Below, in pieces: positions 44,249-53,538 of a stretch of DNA of 64,000 bases. A model generated the notes under the pieces. That model saw nothing but the letters and a program-made list of their open reading frames with translations. It did no database searches and was not told the DNA's origin. Numbering within the stretch: the stretch's first letter is position 1; the number at the start of each line of letters is the position of its first letter. Made by a program: the position numbers and the translations under genes. Origin of the DNA: an uncultured Bacteroidales bacterium (GTDB lineage Bacteria > Bacteroidota > Bacteroidia > Bacteroidales > Bacteroidaceae); NCBI GenBank assembly GCA_949297215.1, contig CASFRV010000001.1, positions 62,001-126,000 of the forward strand, given 5' to 3'.

Positions 44249-47200
44249 ATGAAAAATATAAAGTATCTGTTGACGCTCGCTTTGTGCTTCTGTTGCGCCG
44301 TAGCATTTGCACAAAAGAGAATCTCCGGTCGCGTTTGGAGCAAAACCGACGGACCGATCATTATGGCAAATGTCGTCGAGTTGGACAACTCGGGACGTGC
44401 TATCACGTCTACGACGACAGACATCAACGGTAACTTCTCTATGACTGTTCGCAATACGAACAACCGTTTGCAGGTGTCGTATGTGGGATACGCTAAATTC
44501 GTGGAGAAGATCGGTGCGCGCACGTCGTTCAACATTCAGCTGAAAGACGTAACCTCTCTGTCGACGGCCGAGGTACGCGTCACACGTAAGGTGACGTCCA
44601 ACGGTCTGACCATTCCCGAACGAGAAATCTCAATGGCCAGCCAGTCGTTGAACATGGACGAAATGGAAGGCCTCTCGTTCGAAACGGCCGGCGAGGCTTT
44701 GCAAGGTCAGATTGCAGGTCTTGACATCGTGATGAACTCGGGTAACCTAGGTGCCGGTACCAGCATGCGTTTGCGTGGTGTCACCTCTATCAATGGTAGC
44801 CAGGAACCTCTGATAGTTGTCAATGGTTATATCTTGGAAGATTACAGTGCAGACGAGCTCGACCTCACCAATATGGAAGACGAAGAGCAGTTTGCCACCC
44901 TTTTGCAGGTGAGCCCCGAAGACATCCAGAGCATCAAGGTGTTGAAAGATGCTTCGGCTACGGCCATCTGGGGTTCGCGTGGTTCTAACGGTGTTATCGA
45001 AATCACGACCCGTCGTGGTAGCCGCGGTAAGACGCGCGTATCTTTTGGATACCGCTTCTCGGGTTCGTGGCAGCCGGAGGGCATGAAGATGCTCAACGGT
45101 GACGGTTACACCATGATGTTGAAGGAAGCCTACTTCAACCCCGGTCAGAACGACGTGGCTTCCGGTATCGTCGAGCTCAGCTACATGCCTACGCATACAG
45201 CTTACTATGCCAACTACAACAACAACACCGACTGGATCGACGAGGTAACGCAGTTTGGTCAGACGCACAATTATAGTGTGGCTGTTTCCGGTGGTGGTGA
45301 GAAAGCTACCTTCCGTATCTCTGGTAACTACGACCATGAGGTTGGTACCATCATCAAGCAGAGCCTCGATCGTTTCTCAACCCGCTTGGCTTTGGACTAC
45401 TATGTGTCCGACCGCATCAAGTTCTCCTCCGACTTCGGTTTGACTTATACGAAGAACAATAAGAACTACGACGACTATCTCTTGGACAAGGCATACCAGG
45501 CCATGCCTAACATGGCTGTTTACCGCCAGGAGTATCGCGAGACGGCCGATGGAGTTGGTGAGTACTACAACACGGGAGAATTTTATATCATGCCTCCCGC
45601 TGCCACGGCAGCCGGCTTGGTGGCCAACAACAGCGGTCGTTCTTCTTACTACCTGAGCGACATGGTTTCCAACGGTAACCCCGTGGCCATCGCCCATCAG
45701 GCTTGGAGAAAGTGGTCCACCTATACCATTACGCCTCAGTTCTCTTTGGAATACAAACTCTTGGGTAAGGAAGACAAGGAGACGCAGCTCAACTACCGTG
45801 GTGAGGTTTACATGAACGCTTATACGGAGACGCGTAACTCTTACTATCCTTCTTCGTTGACTTCCAACACGTGGGATCAAGGTATCGACCTGACGTCCAA
45901 CTACGAATTCAAGAGCTTGCAGTTCACGACGCGCCATCAGCTCGTCTTTGCTCCTTACTTCTTGAATGAGGACCACAGCTTGCAGGTGTTGGTTCGTGGT
46001 GAGTTGGGAACGAATACGTCGAGCACGCAGTCGCTTTCTTCTTCCGGTATCAGTGGTGGCATCACCGATCCCACGGTGCCCGGTTACCTGACGGCCTCTA
46101 CAACGTCGACGGGTAAGGGGCATACGCTCAGCGGTACGGGATCTATCCACTACGCTTTCGCGCAGAAGTACATTGTCGACTTTACGCTTCGTGCCGACGG
46201 TAGCACCAAGTTCGGTTCGGGTAGCAAGTGGGGCTTCTTCCCCGGTATCTCCGGTCGTTGGAACATCAGCGATGAAATCTTCTTCCAGCCTTTGAAGAAG
46301 GTCATCAGCATGTTGGCCTTCCGTCCGGGTTGGGGTATCACGGGTAACGCTTCTTTCCAGGAAGGACTCATCTACAACAACTACTCTGCTATCGGACAGT
46401 ATAACGGAGTGCAGGCCATTGCACCTTCCAACCTGCGTCTTACGGAAATTCAGTGGGAAAAGACCAAGTCGTGGAACATGGGTTTCAACTTGAACTTCTT
46501 CGACGACTTGATTCAGTTCGACTTGAATATCTATAATAAGAATACGACAGACCTCTTGATGTCGGGTGTACGCATTCCGTCGTCTACGGGTTTCTCAACG
46601 TTGCCTTGGGCCAATGTAGGTTCTTTGGAGAACAAGGGTTGGGAGTTGTTCGTCAACACGCGCCCCGTCTTCAAGGTGGGTAAGTTCAGCATGAAGTTCC
46701 GTTTCAATGTGGCACAGAACTTGGGTAAGATCACATCGATGGATGCCAATGTGCTGGCCAGCATGAACCCCGACTTCAACTATGCTAACGAAAACTACAT
46801 GAGCCGTGTGCAGATCGGCCACGCTTTGGGTAGCATCTACGGTTTCCGCTACAAGGGCGTTTATGCCTACGACTACGATCACAACGGCTACTTCCTCGAT
46901 GAGAGCAAGAACGACTATGTGAACCCTGATGGTTCGACCAACACGGCTGCCGCTACGGGTAAGACCGCTCCTATCGTTTACGATGCCAATGGAAACGTTG
47001 TTTACGACAAGGATGGCAACCCGCTGCCTATGATGTTCAACTATGGCGGTGTCAACTATCAGTTCCAGGGTGGTGACGTGATCTACGAGGATATCAACCA
47101 CGATGGTCAGATCAACGAGCTGGATATCGTTTACCTCGGTAGCTCCAACCCGAAAGTGAACGGAGGTTTCGGTATCGACATCTCTTACGGACGTTGGGAG

Positions 47201-47647
47201 CTGAAAACCAACTTCAACTTCCGTATTGGTAACAAGATTATCAACATGGCCCGTATGAAGGCTGAGGATATGAGAACCAACAAGAACCAGAGTGCTGCTG
47301 TGGCTCACCGTTGGAGAAAGAACGGTCAGGTAACGGAAATTCCGCGCGCTATGAATTCTTCCGTTGGTAACTCGTACAATGCTTTGAGCAGCGACCGTTA
47401 TGTAGAGCCGGGCGACTTCCTTCGTTTCAACTACTTGCAGCTGGCTTACAGCTTCGATCCTGCCAAGTTGAAGAAGTACGGCATCTCGCAGCTCCGTTTC
47501 TCTCTTACGGGTAACAACCTGTTCTGCTGGTCGAAGTACTCCGGTGTCGACCCCGAGAAGTCGGCTTCGGGTTATAGCCCCTGCATCGATAATTCGCAGA
47601 CACCGCGTACGCGTTCGTTTACGTTTAGCTTTAACATCGGTTTCTAA
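44249..47647 (+). CDS. SusC/RagA-family TonB-dependent outer-membrane transporter (first)
   Basis: A 1132-residue outer-membrane beta-barrel. The signal peptide MKNIKYLLTLALCFCCAVAF ends at AQKR. A carboxypeptidase-regulatory-like domain (ISGRVWSKTDGPIIMANVVE, about 24-105) precedes the plug, which has EALQGQIAGLDIVMNSGNLG, LRGVTSINGSQEPLIVVNGY and IKVLKDASATAIWGSRGSNG. The barrel ends in FTFSFNIGF with the terminal phenylalanine needed for BAM assembly. Codon use is strongly biased (GGT, CGT, AAC, GAC), suggesting high expression. It is paired with the SusD at 47659. The ligand is unknown. Confidence 0.95.
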   Translation: MKNIKYLLTLALCFCCAVAFAQKRISGRVWSKTDGPIIMANVVELDNSGRAITSTTTDINGNFSMTVRNTNNRLQVSYVGYAKFVEKIGARTSFNIQLKDVTSLSTAEVRVTRKVTSNGLTIPEREISMASQSLNMDEMEGLSFETAGEALQGQIAGLDIVMNSGNLGAGTSMRLRGVTSINGSQEPLIVVNGYILEDYSADELDLTNMEDEEQFATLLQVSPEDIQSIKVLKDASATAIWGSRGSNGVIEITTRRGSRGKTRVSFGYRFSGSWQPEGMKMLNGDGYTMMLKEAYFNPGQNDVASGIVELSYMPTHTAYYANYNNNTDWIDEVTQFGQTHNYSVAVSGGGEKATFRISGNYDHEVGTIIKQSLDRFSTRLALDYYVSDRIKFSSDFGLTYTKNNKNYDDYLLDKAYQAMPNMAVYRQEYRETADGVGEYYNTGEFYIMPPAATAAGLVANNSGRSSYYLSDMVSNGNPVAIAHQAWRKWSTYTITPQFSLEYKLLGKEDKETQLNYRGEVYMNAYTETRNSYYPSSLTSNTWDQGIDLTSNYEFKSLQFTTRHQLVFAPYFLNEDHSLQVLVRGELGTNTSSTQSLSSSGISGGITDPTVPGYLTASTTSTGKGHTLSGTGSIHYAFAQKYIVDFTLRADGSTKFGSGSKWGFFPGISGRWNISDEIFFQPLKKVISMLAFRPGWGITGNASFQEGLIYNNYSAIGQYNGVQAIAPSNLRLTEIQWEKTKSWNMGFNLNFFDDLIQFDLNIYNKNTTDLLMSGVRIPSSTGFSTLPWANVGSLENKGWELFVNTRPVFKVGKFSMKFRFNVAQNLGKITSMDANVLASMNPDFNYANENYMSRVQIGHALGSIYGFRYKGVYAYDYDHNGYFLDESKNDYVNPDGSTNTAAATGKTAPIVYDANGNVVYDKDGNPLPMMFNYGGVNYQFQGGDVIYEDINHDGQINELDIVYLGSSNPKVNGGFGIDISYGRWELKTNFNFRIGNKIINMARMKAEDMRTNKNQSAAVAHRWRKNGQVTEIPRAMNSSVGNSYNALSSDRYVEPGDFLRFNYLQLAYSFDPAKLKKYGISQLRFSLTGNNLFCWSKYSGVDPEKSASGYSPCIDNSQTPRTRSFTFSFNIGF

Positions 47648-47658
47648 GACGCATAGCA

Positions 47659-49530
47659 ATGAAAAGGAAAAATATATATGCCAAAGTAGCTTTGTCGGGC
47701 GTGCTGGCCTTGTCTCTCGGCATGACTTCCTGTGAGGACTTTCTGACGGTGTATCCTACCAATCAGATCCCTGAGGAACAATTCTTCCAGGACAAGAACG
47801 ACTTGGACAATGTCCGTGCTGCAGCTTATTTGCAGATGACAAACGTTACTAATAAGATTTTGATATGGGGCGAGGCACGTTCAGACAATTTCAGTCTTCG
47901 CGATGTGAATGAGTCGTACGAACGTTTGCAGAACGGCGTGCTTCAGCCCACAGAAGAAATGTTCGATTGGGCTCCGCTCTATACGGGTATCAACTATTGC
48001 AACAAGGTGCTCGAAGAGGGTCAGCGCATGATTGACGAAAATGTCGATCCGAGCTTCCGTGATGGCGACTGGCAGCCCATTAAGGCTGAAATGACAGCCC
48101 TTCGTGCCCTGTACTACTTCTACTTGGTACGTGCCTATCGTGACGTTCCTTACGTGACCTATTCCATCAGTACGGATGCTCAGGCCATGCGCGAGGGCCG
48201 TACGCGGGCTGTTGCTGGTGCTGCCATCCTGGGCGACCTGATACAGCAGTTGGAGGATGTCAAGGATGTGGCTGCCACCAACTTCGGTTCCACGTCGGAG
48301 AACAAAGGCCGCTTTACCAAGCTGGGGGTACGTGCACTCTTGGCCGACATGTATCTGTGGAGAGGTTGTCTTTTGAAAAACTATCAGGCTAAGGGTGGCT
48401 TGGACGCCAACCTTACCGATATTATTTCCGAAGACAGCACGACGGTGACCACTGCTGATGGAGTTTTGGTCGATAAGGCTTACACAGACAACCTTAGCAC
48501 CGAATGTTTCCAAATGGCAGCAGAGCGTGCGCAGGATGTCATCGCTTCTTTGAAAGCTGACTACGACGAAGAGTTGGAGAATGCGTTCGGTACAACGCAG
48601 TTGGAGCGCGACCAGCCTTATCCTTTGACGCGCATGCCCGATTACAGTACTTCTTATGTAACGGATGTGGTGTATTCGACCATTTGGGGCAGCAAGAACT
48701 CTACGGAAAGTATTTTCGAACTGCAATATGATGGAACCAATTTGGTGAATACGACTGTCAATAGCTTCCTGAGCAATTATGCCAATGGGGCTCTGAACGC
48801 CGGTACGTTCACGGCCAATCCCAATTTGATTGGAAGTGCCAATTCTATCAATCCTTCGAAAGGTTTTGGTCAGACCGATATACGTCTCTTGGAGTCGGTA
48901 CAGTTCCAGTCCATGTCTCAGTCGTCTTTCTTTATCATGAAGAACACGGCGACAAGTCTTACCATTGCCGATTTGGAGGACATGACCGAAGGTTACTCGG
49001 GTACCCCCAACTATCGTAGTTCTGCATCTTCGAATGCCAACTGGCCGGTATATCGCCTGACGGATGTCATGTTGATAAAGGCCGAGGCTTTGGCGCGTTC
49101 CAATACGAATTTGCAGGAAGGTTTCCGTCTGGTGAATGAGATCTTTGCTCGCTGCAACCCGGCGCTTGGTAGCTCTGTCAACACCGAGAGCGACTACGAG
49201 GAAAATGCAGATTTGCAGTGCGACCGATTGAATGATAATTATTATTCAGGAAAGAGCGCCAGCGATTTGTTGACTCTGCTTTATAATGAGCGTCAGCTTG
49301 AATTCTTTGCAGAAGGAAAGCGTTGGTTCGACTTGGTTCGTCAGGCAGAGGCAGACAATTCTACGGAGACAGCTTTGGAGTGGATGGCTGCATCTACTTC
49401 TTTGCAGAACCGTCTGCGCTCGCTATACTCCATGTACAATCCTATTTATTATAGTGAGTTGGATGCGAATGGGGTAGAGAATGGTGGTTACTTGCATCAG
49501 AATCCTGTTTGGGAGAAGTATAGCAATTAA
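47659..49530 (+). CDS. SusD/RagB-family surface lipoprotein (first)
   Basis: A 623-residue lid protein for the preceding SusC. The lipobox is GMTSC with EDFLTVYPTNQIPEEQFF following, a classic SusD start. The helical TPR-like core has FDWAPLYTGINYCNKVLEEG and EMTALRALYYFYLVRAYRDV PYV. The C-terminal SusD motif is LYNERQLEFFAEGKRWFDLV. It is 11 bases after susC. No sugar-binding residues can be inferred. Confidence 0.94.
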   Translation: MKRKNIYAKVALSGVLALSLGMTSCEDFLTVYPTNQIPEEQFFQDKNDLDNVRAAAYLQMTNVTNKILIWGEARSDNFSLRDVNESYERLQNGVLQPTEEMFDWAPLYTGINYCNKVLEEGQRMIDENVDPSFRDGDWQPIKAEMTALRALYYFYLVRAYRDVPYVTYSISTDAQAMREGRTRAVAGAAILGDLIQQLEDVKDVAATNFGSTSENKGRFTKLGVRALLADMYLWRGCLLKNYQAKGGLDANLTDIISEDSTTVTTADGVLVDKAYTDNLSTECFQMAAERAQDVIASLKADYDEELENAFGTTQLERDQPYPLTRMPDYSTSYVTDVVYSTIWGSKNSTESIFELQYDGTNLVNTTVNSFLSNYANGALNAGTFTANPNLIGSANSINPSKGFGQTDIRLLESVQFQSMSQSSFFIMKNTATSLTIADLEDMTEGYSGTPNYRSSASSNANWPVYRLTDVMLIKAEALARSNTNLQEGFRLVNEIFARCNPALGSSVNTESDYEENADLQCDRLNDNYYSGKSASDLLTLLYNERQLEFFAEGKRWFDLVRQAEADNSTETALEWMAASTSLQNRLRSLYSMYNPIYYSELDANGVENGGYLHQNPVWEKYSN

Positions 49531-49548
49531 TTTAGTTTGAGCATTTCA

Positions 49549-51687
49549 ATGGAAAAGAGATATATGTCAATCAAACGGCTTACAGGAGCTATGGCTCTTG
49601 TTGCGATGTCTGTTTCCACGCTGACTCTCGCAGGTTGCAAGGAGACGATTGACTCTTCCAATTTTGCCATCGCTGATGAGCCCACGGTTTTTGATTACCT
49701 GAGCGACGATGACCGTTTCTCAGACATGGTATCCGTTTTCGAGCGAGTTAACTTGGTTGAAGTGCCTGAGGGATCCAATTATACCTCCTCCTCAATTGCC
49801 AACACGTTGCAGACACGTGGCAACTACACTTGTTTCATTCCAACGAACGAGGCTGTCGAGGAGTATGTAAGCAGAGTCACTGGTGGAGCTACTACGGATG
49901 TCAGTCAGTTGACGGAAGAGCAAGCAACCAATTTGGCCAAGAACTGTATCATCGACAATGGAGATAACATGGCTTATGAAAGCCCCGATTTCCCCACCGA
50001 CGGTTCTTTCGCCATTTCCAATATGAACGACCGCGTACTTACGTGCGAGGAAGTCAGTGTGGATGAGTCTGGAGCTCCTTTGACTGAGTCCTACTATTTG
50101 ATCAATGGTGAGGCACGCGTCACGGAGACCGACCACGAAGTGAGCAATGGTATCATTCATGTGGTAGATCGGGTGATAGCTCCTTCCTCCGACAATGTAG
50201 CGGATATGATCAAGGCTGCTGACAACATGCACCTTTTCTCTTATCTGCTCACTTTGACGGGGTGGGATGTCAAGATGACCAATTACCGTGATGAGGATTA
50301 TGAGGCACAGGAGAAGGACGAACTTATGAACTTGGCTAATGTTGGCGATGTCACAGTTCAGCAAAGACGAAACTTTGGCTACACAGCTTTTGTGGAGACC
50401 GACGACGTCTACGAAGCTGAGTGGGGGCTGAACATTCAATACAATGAAGCGACTGGTGCCATTGAGAACTGGGCTGAAATCGAGCCTCAGATCATTCAGA
50501 AGGTAACGGCCGTGTATGGCGAACAGGATGCCGACGATTACACGTCTGAAAACAATGCGCTCAACCGCTTTGTGGCTTATCACCTCTTGGAGGGTGGTAT
50601 CCGTCCGGGTGGTTTCGTCCATCATTTGAACGAATATAACTATCGTTACGGTAGCGACATTCAGAATCCGAGTACGAACTACACGGTGGATGTGTGGGAC
50701 TACTATACGACTATCGGTTCGCGCAGAGGGCTCATGAAGATCGTCCAGAGCGCGTTCGAAAGCGATTATCCGTACTATATCAATCGCGTCTGCGAGTATG
50801 ACAATGACCGCTATCAGCAGCAGAGCGTTGTCAACCGCGGCGTAAAATTGAGCTTGACAAATGGCAATAACGACAACAATGCCTTGAACGGCTTTTACTA
50901 TCCGATTGATGCCGTTTTGCTCTATGACAACCAAGTGCGGACTGATTTGGCCAACGAGCGAATTCGTGTCGACCTCACAACGATGCTGCCGGAGCTGGCC
51001 TCCAACAATATTCGTGCTGGAGCCTATCGTGCCTTCCCCACCGGCTACTTCTCGAATATTACCAACGAATCGAGTAGTACGAAGATCTTTTATTTGAATG
51101 TCGCTTACAATCCGCGTGGCACGCACAATTGGAAGGACGCGCAGGGTGACGAGTTCATTTTTAGCGGTGTTTACGATTTCGTGTTGAAGTTGCCACCTGT
51201 ACCTGCTGATGGCTTGTACGAGATCCGTATGGGACTTTCGAACAACAACCTCCGCGGAATGGCACAGATCTATTTTGGTGACGATCCTAACAATCTGCTT
51301 CCTGCCGGTCTCCCTGTTGATATGCGTCAGGAGTTTAAGAATGGTCAGAATCCAGGAATACCTTGGGTGGCTGATTCCAAGACGGATGAAGTCATCAACC
51401 GGGAGAATGACAAGAATTTGCGCAATCAAGGCTACATGAAGGGGCCGAAGTACTATATGATGTGTGACGGACTTGGTCCTGATAGTAAAACGATCAGAGA
51501 GGCTGCTGATGTCGATCAACCCGCTTTGCGACGCATCATCACAACAGAGAATCTGCGCGCCGACAGAACCTATTATTTGCGTTTCAAGTCGGCACTCGAC
51601 TCTCGTGACGCTCAGTTCTTCGTTGATTATTTCGAGTTGGTCAATTCGTCTGTATATAACGGCGCAGAGGCTGAAGACGTCTGGTAA
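49549..51687 (+). CDS. Fasciclin-domain lipoprotein with C-terminal beta module
   Basis: A 712-residue lipoprotein; the lipobox is TLAGC, followed by KETIDSSN. The first FAS1 domain has YTCFIPTNEAVEEYV (about 93) and NGIIHVVDRVIAPS (about 200). The second, weaker one has FGYTAFVETDDVYEAE (about 276) and NGFYYPIDAVLLYD (about 450). The C-terminal ~250 residues form a separate beta-rich module (YEIRMGLSNNNLRGMAQIYF; YYLRFKSALDSRDAQFFVDY). I recall similar tails (possibly DUF5108) on other Bacteroidota fasciclin proteins but am not sure. ATGs at 49549 and 49564 are both possible; an upstream TTG is less likely. It sits 18 bases after susD. Confidence 0.85.
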   Translation: MEKRYMSIKRLTGAMALVAMSVSTLTLAGCKETIDSSNFAIADEPTVFDYLSDDDRFSDMVSVFERVNLVEVPEGSNYTSSSIANTLQTRGNYTCFIPTNEAVEEYVSRVTGGATTDVSQLTEEQATNLAKNCIIDNGDNMAYESPDFPTDGSFAISNMNDRVLTCEEVSVDESGAPLTESYYLINGEARVTETDHEVSNGIIHVVDRVIAPSSDNVADMIKAADNMHLFSYLLTLTGWDVKMTNYRDEDYEAQEKDELMNLANVGDVTVQQRRNFGYTAFVETDDVYEAEWGLNIQYNEATGAIENWAEIEPQIIQKVTAVYGEQDADDYTSENNALNRFVAYHLLEGGIRPGGFVHHLNEYNYRYGSDIQNPSTNYTVDVWDYYTTIGSRRGLMKIVQSAFESDYPYYINRVCEYDNDRYQQQSVVNRGVKLSLTNGNNDNNALNGFYYPIDAVLLYDNQVRTDLANERIRVDLTTMLPELASNNIRAGAYRAFPTGYFSNITNESSSTKIFYLNVAYNPRGTHNWKDAQGDEFIFSGVYDFVLKLPPVPADGLYEIRMGLSNNNLRGMAQIYFGDDPNNLLPAGLPVDMRQEFKNGQNPGIPWVADSKTDEVINRENDKNLRNQGYMKGPKYYMMCDGLGPDSKTIREAADVDQPALRRIITTENLRADRTYYLRFKSALDSRDAQFFVDYFELVNSSVYNGAEAEDVW

Positions 51688-51708
51688 TAACATCAAAAAA
51701 TCTCAACA

Positions 51709-53511
51709 ATGAAAGGTCTTAATAACATATTAGTAAAAGGTGGCTTTTGGGGAGTTGCTGTACTCTTGGGAGTAACGGCATGCTCAGATGACCATTTTGA
51801 CATCCAGACGGCCGGGCCTGTTGGCTCGAAGACGATCTGGCAAAACATCGAGGAGCAGCCGCAGCTCGACTCGTTGGCCATGATTTTGAGCCGTACGGTT
51901 GTAATGAAGGATGAGAACGACCAAAAGTCTGTGTTGACTTATGCCGAGCTGCTCAATCAGTCGCAAGCGTTCACGGTGTTTGCTCCCCTCAATGGAACGT
52001 ACAACGCCAAGCAATATATCGACTTGTTGAACGAAGCTGATAACTTGATGGCTACCGGTACAGAGGAGAGCAAAGCCCAGGCATTGGCATTAAAGTATAT
52101 GGTAAGCAATCAGTTTGCAGGTAATCACATTGCACGGTTCAATTATGAATCGAACCAGAGCAGCCAGGATGTGCGGATGCTCAACTCGAAGCTTTGCGAG
52201 TATAATGCGGGTGAACAAGTCTTCAATGGAGTAGCGTTGAGTTCCGACGAATACAATGCTTCAAACGGAACGATGCATGTGCTGAATGGGCAGTCGCCTT
52301 TCAGAAACAACATATACGACTTCATGGAGAACGACCCGCGTTTCTCTAATATCTACGCTTATCTTTCCGATCCCCTTATCGAGACGCGAGAGTTTAGCGA
52401 GTCGCAGAGCACGCAGGGAGCCATGAACGAAAATGGCGAAATGATTTATGTTGACTCTGTGTACGTTACCCATAACGAGGTGTTGGACTACTGCGGTGCG
52501 CTCATCAGCAATGAGGATAGTCTCTATATCGCTATGATTCCTACCAATGAGGCTTGGAATGAGGCCATCGAGGCTTTGAAGCCTTATTTGAATTATGGCG
52601 ATGAGTATGGCTATGATACGCAGAATCGAGTTGTAAATAACAGCTATTTCGGCCAGACGCAATCATTTACCCAGGAGGAGCGTGACTCTTTGTTTGAGTA
52701 TAACGCTAAAATGATGTTGGCACAGAGCATGTTTGTTAATCCGTCGACATTTGATGGCATCAACACATCTGATTCAGCAGCCGTCATCAGTCACGCTTTG
52801 TCTGCCGACTCTCTGATTGCGACGAACTATGTAATATACTACAACCCGACGCCGGGACAGCAGAACCCGATGTTCAACCCGGCTGAGCCGACACGTGCAT
52901 CGAACGGTTATATTTTCCCGTTGGAACATTTCAAGACCGATCCGCGCTATGTTTGGATGTCTGAAAATGAATTCTCTCCTTTGGGCTCATATATGTTCGG
53001 CAATAACTTGGCCAATTATAGCACGATATCCCTGACGGATGCCAACCGCAATACGGAGATCGAAGGTGCCGATGATGTCGACTATATTGTACGCTTTGAG
53101 AAGTCGGGTGCCATGCGTCTGTATTTCCGTATGCCATCCAATCTGTTGAGTGGTGAGTATAAGATCAGCGCAGTGATGGCTCCGTCGGCTATCCTGTTGA
53201 ATTATGCCGAAAGTGAGGAAGCACAGAATGAGGAAATCGAGTTTGATGCAACGATTGAGACCGATTATAACCAGACGATGGGGCAAAGAGTCACGGGACT
53301 GACGGTTTCGCCTGAAAAGGTGGATACTGTGGTGCTGTGGGAGAACTTCAAGTTTGAAAAAGCCTACTACGGACTTCCCGAGGAAGTTTCGTCTTTCCCC
53401 GTACTGTGTCTGTCCCTGAGCCCGAGATACAGAGACTGTAATGCTCTGAATATCATTCAGTTTATCGTTGAACCGGCTCGTCCTAACGAAGATACGACTG
53501 AAGGAGAGTAA
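51709..53511 (+). CDS. Fasciclin-domain lipoprotein (third)
   Basis: A 600-residue lipoprotein with lipobox GVTAC and the acidic export signal SDDHFD. FAS1 motifs are FTVFAPLNGTYNAKQYI (about 88) and NGTMHVLNGQSPF (about 188) for the first domain, and IAMIPTNEAWNEAIEAL (about 275) and RASNGYIFPLEHFKTD (about 400) for the second. The C-terminal ~180 residues (YIVRFEKSGAMRLYFRMPSN; FPVLCLSLSPRYRDCNALNI) resemble the tail module of the preceding gene but are shorter. It lies 21 bases after that gene and 27 before the second susC. Confidence 0.83.
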   Translation: MKGLNNILVKGGFWGVAVLLGVTACSDDHFDIQTAGPVGSKTIWQNIEEQPQLDSLAMILSRTVVMKDENDQKSVLTYAELLNQSQAFTVFAPLNGTYNAKQYIDLLNEADNLMATGTEESKAQALALKYMVSNQFAGNHIARFNYESNQSSQDVRMLNSKLCEYNAGEQVFNGVALSSDEYNASNGTMHVLNGQSPFRNNIYDFMENDPRFSNIYAYLSDPLIETREFSESQSTQGAMNENGEMIYVDSVYVTHNEVLDYCGALISNEDSLYIAMIPTNEAWNEAIEALKPYLNYGDEYGYDTQNRVVNNSYFGQTQSFTQEERDSLFEYNAKMMLAQSMFVNPSTFDGINTSDSAAVISHALSADSLIATNYVIYYNPTPGQQNPMFNPAEPTRASNGYIFPLEHFKTDPRYVWMSENEFSPLGSYMFGNNLANYSTISLTDANRNTEIEGADDVDYIVRFEKSGAMRLYFRMPSNLLSGEYKISAVMAPSAILLNYAESEEAQNEEIEFDATIETDYNQTMGQRVTGLTVSPEKVDTVVLWENFKFEKAYYGLPEEVSSFPVLCLSLSPRYRDCNALNIIQFIVEPARPNEDTTEGE

Positions 53512-53538
53512 ACACTGTTAATCTTAAAACTGAAAGCA

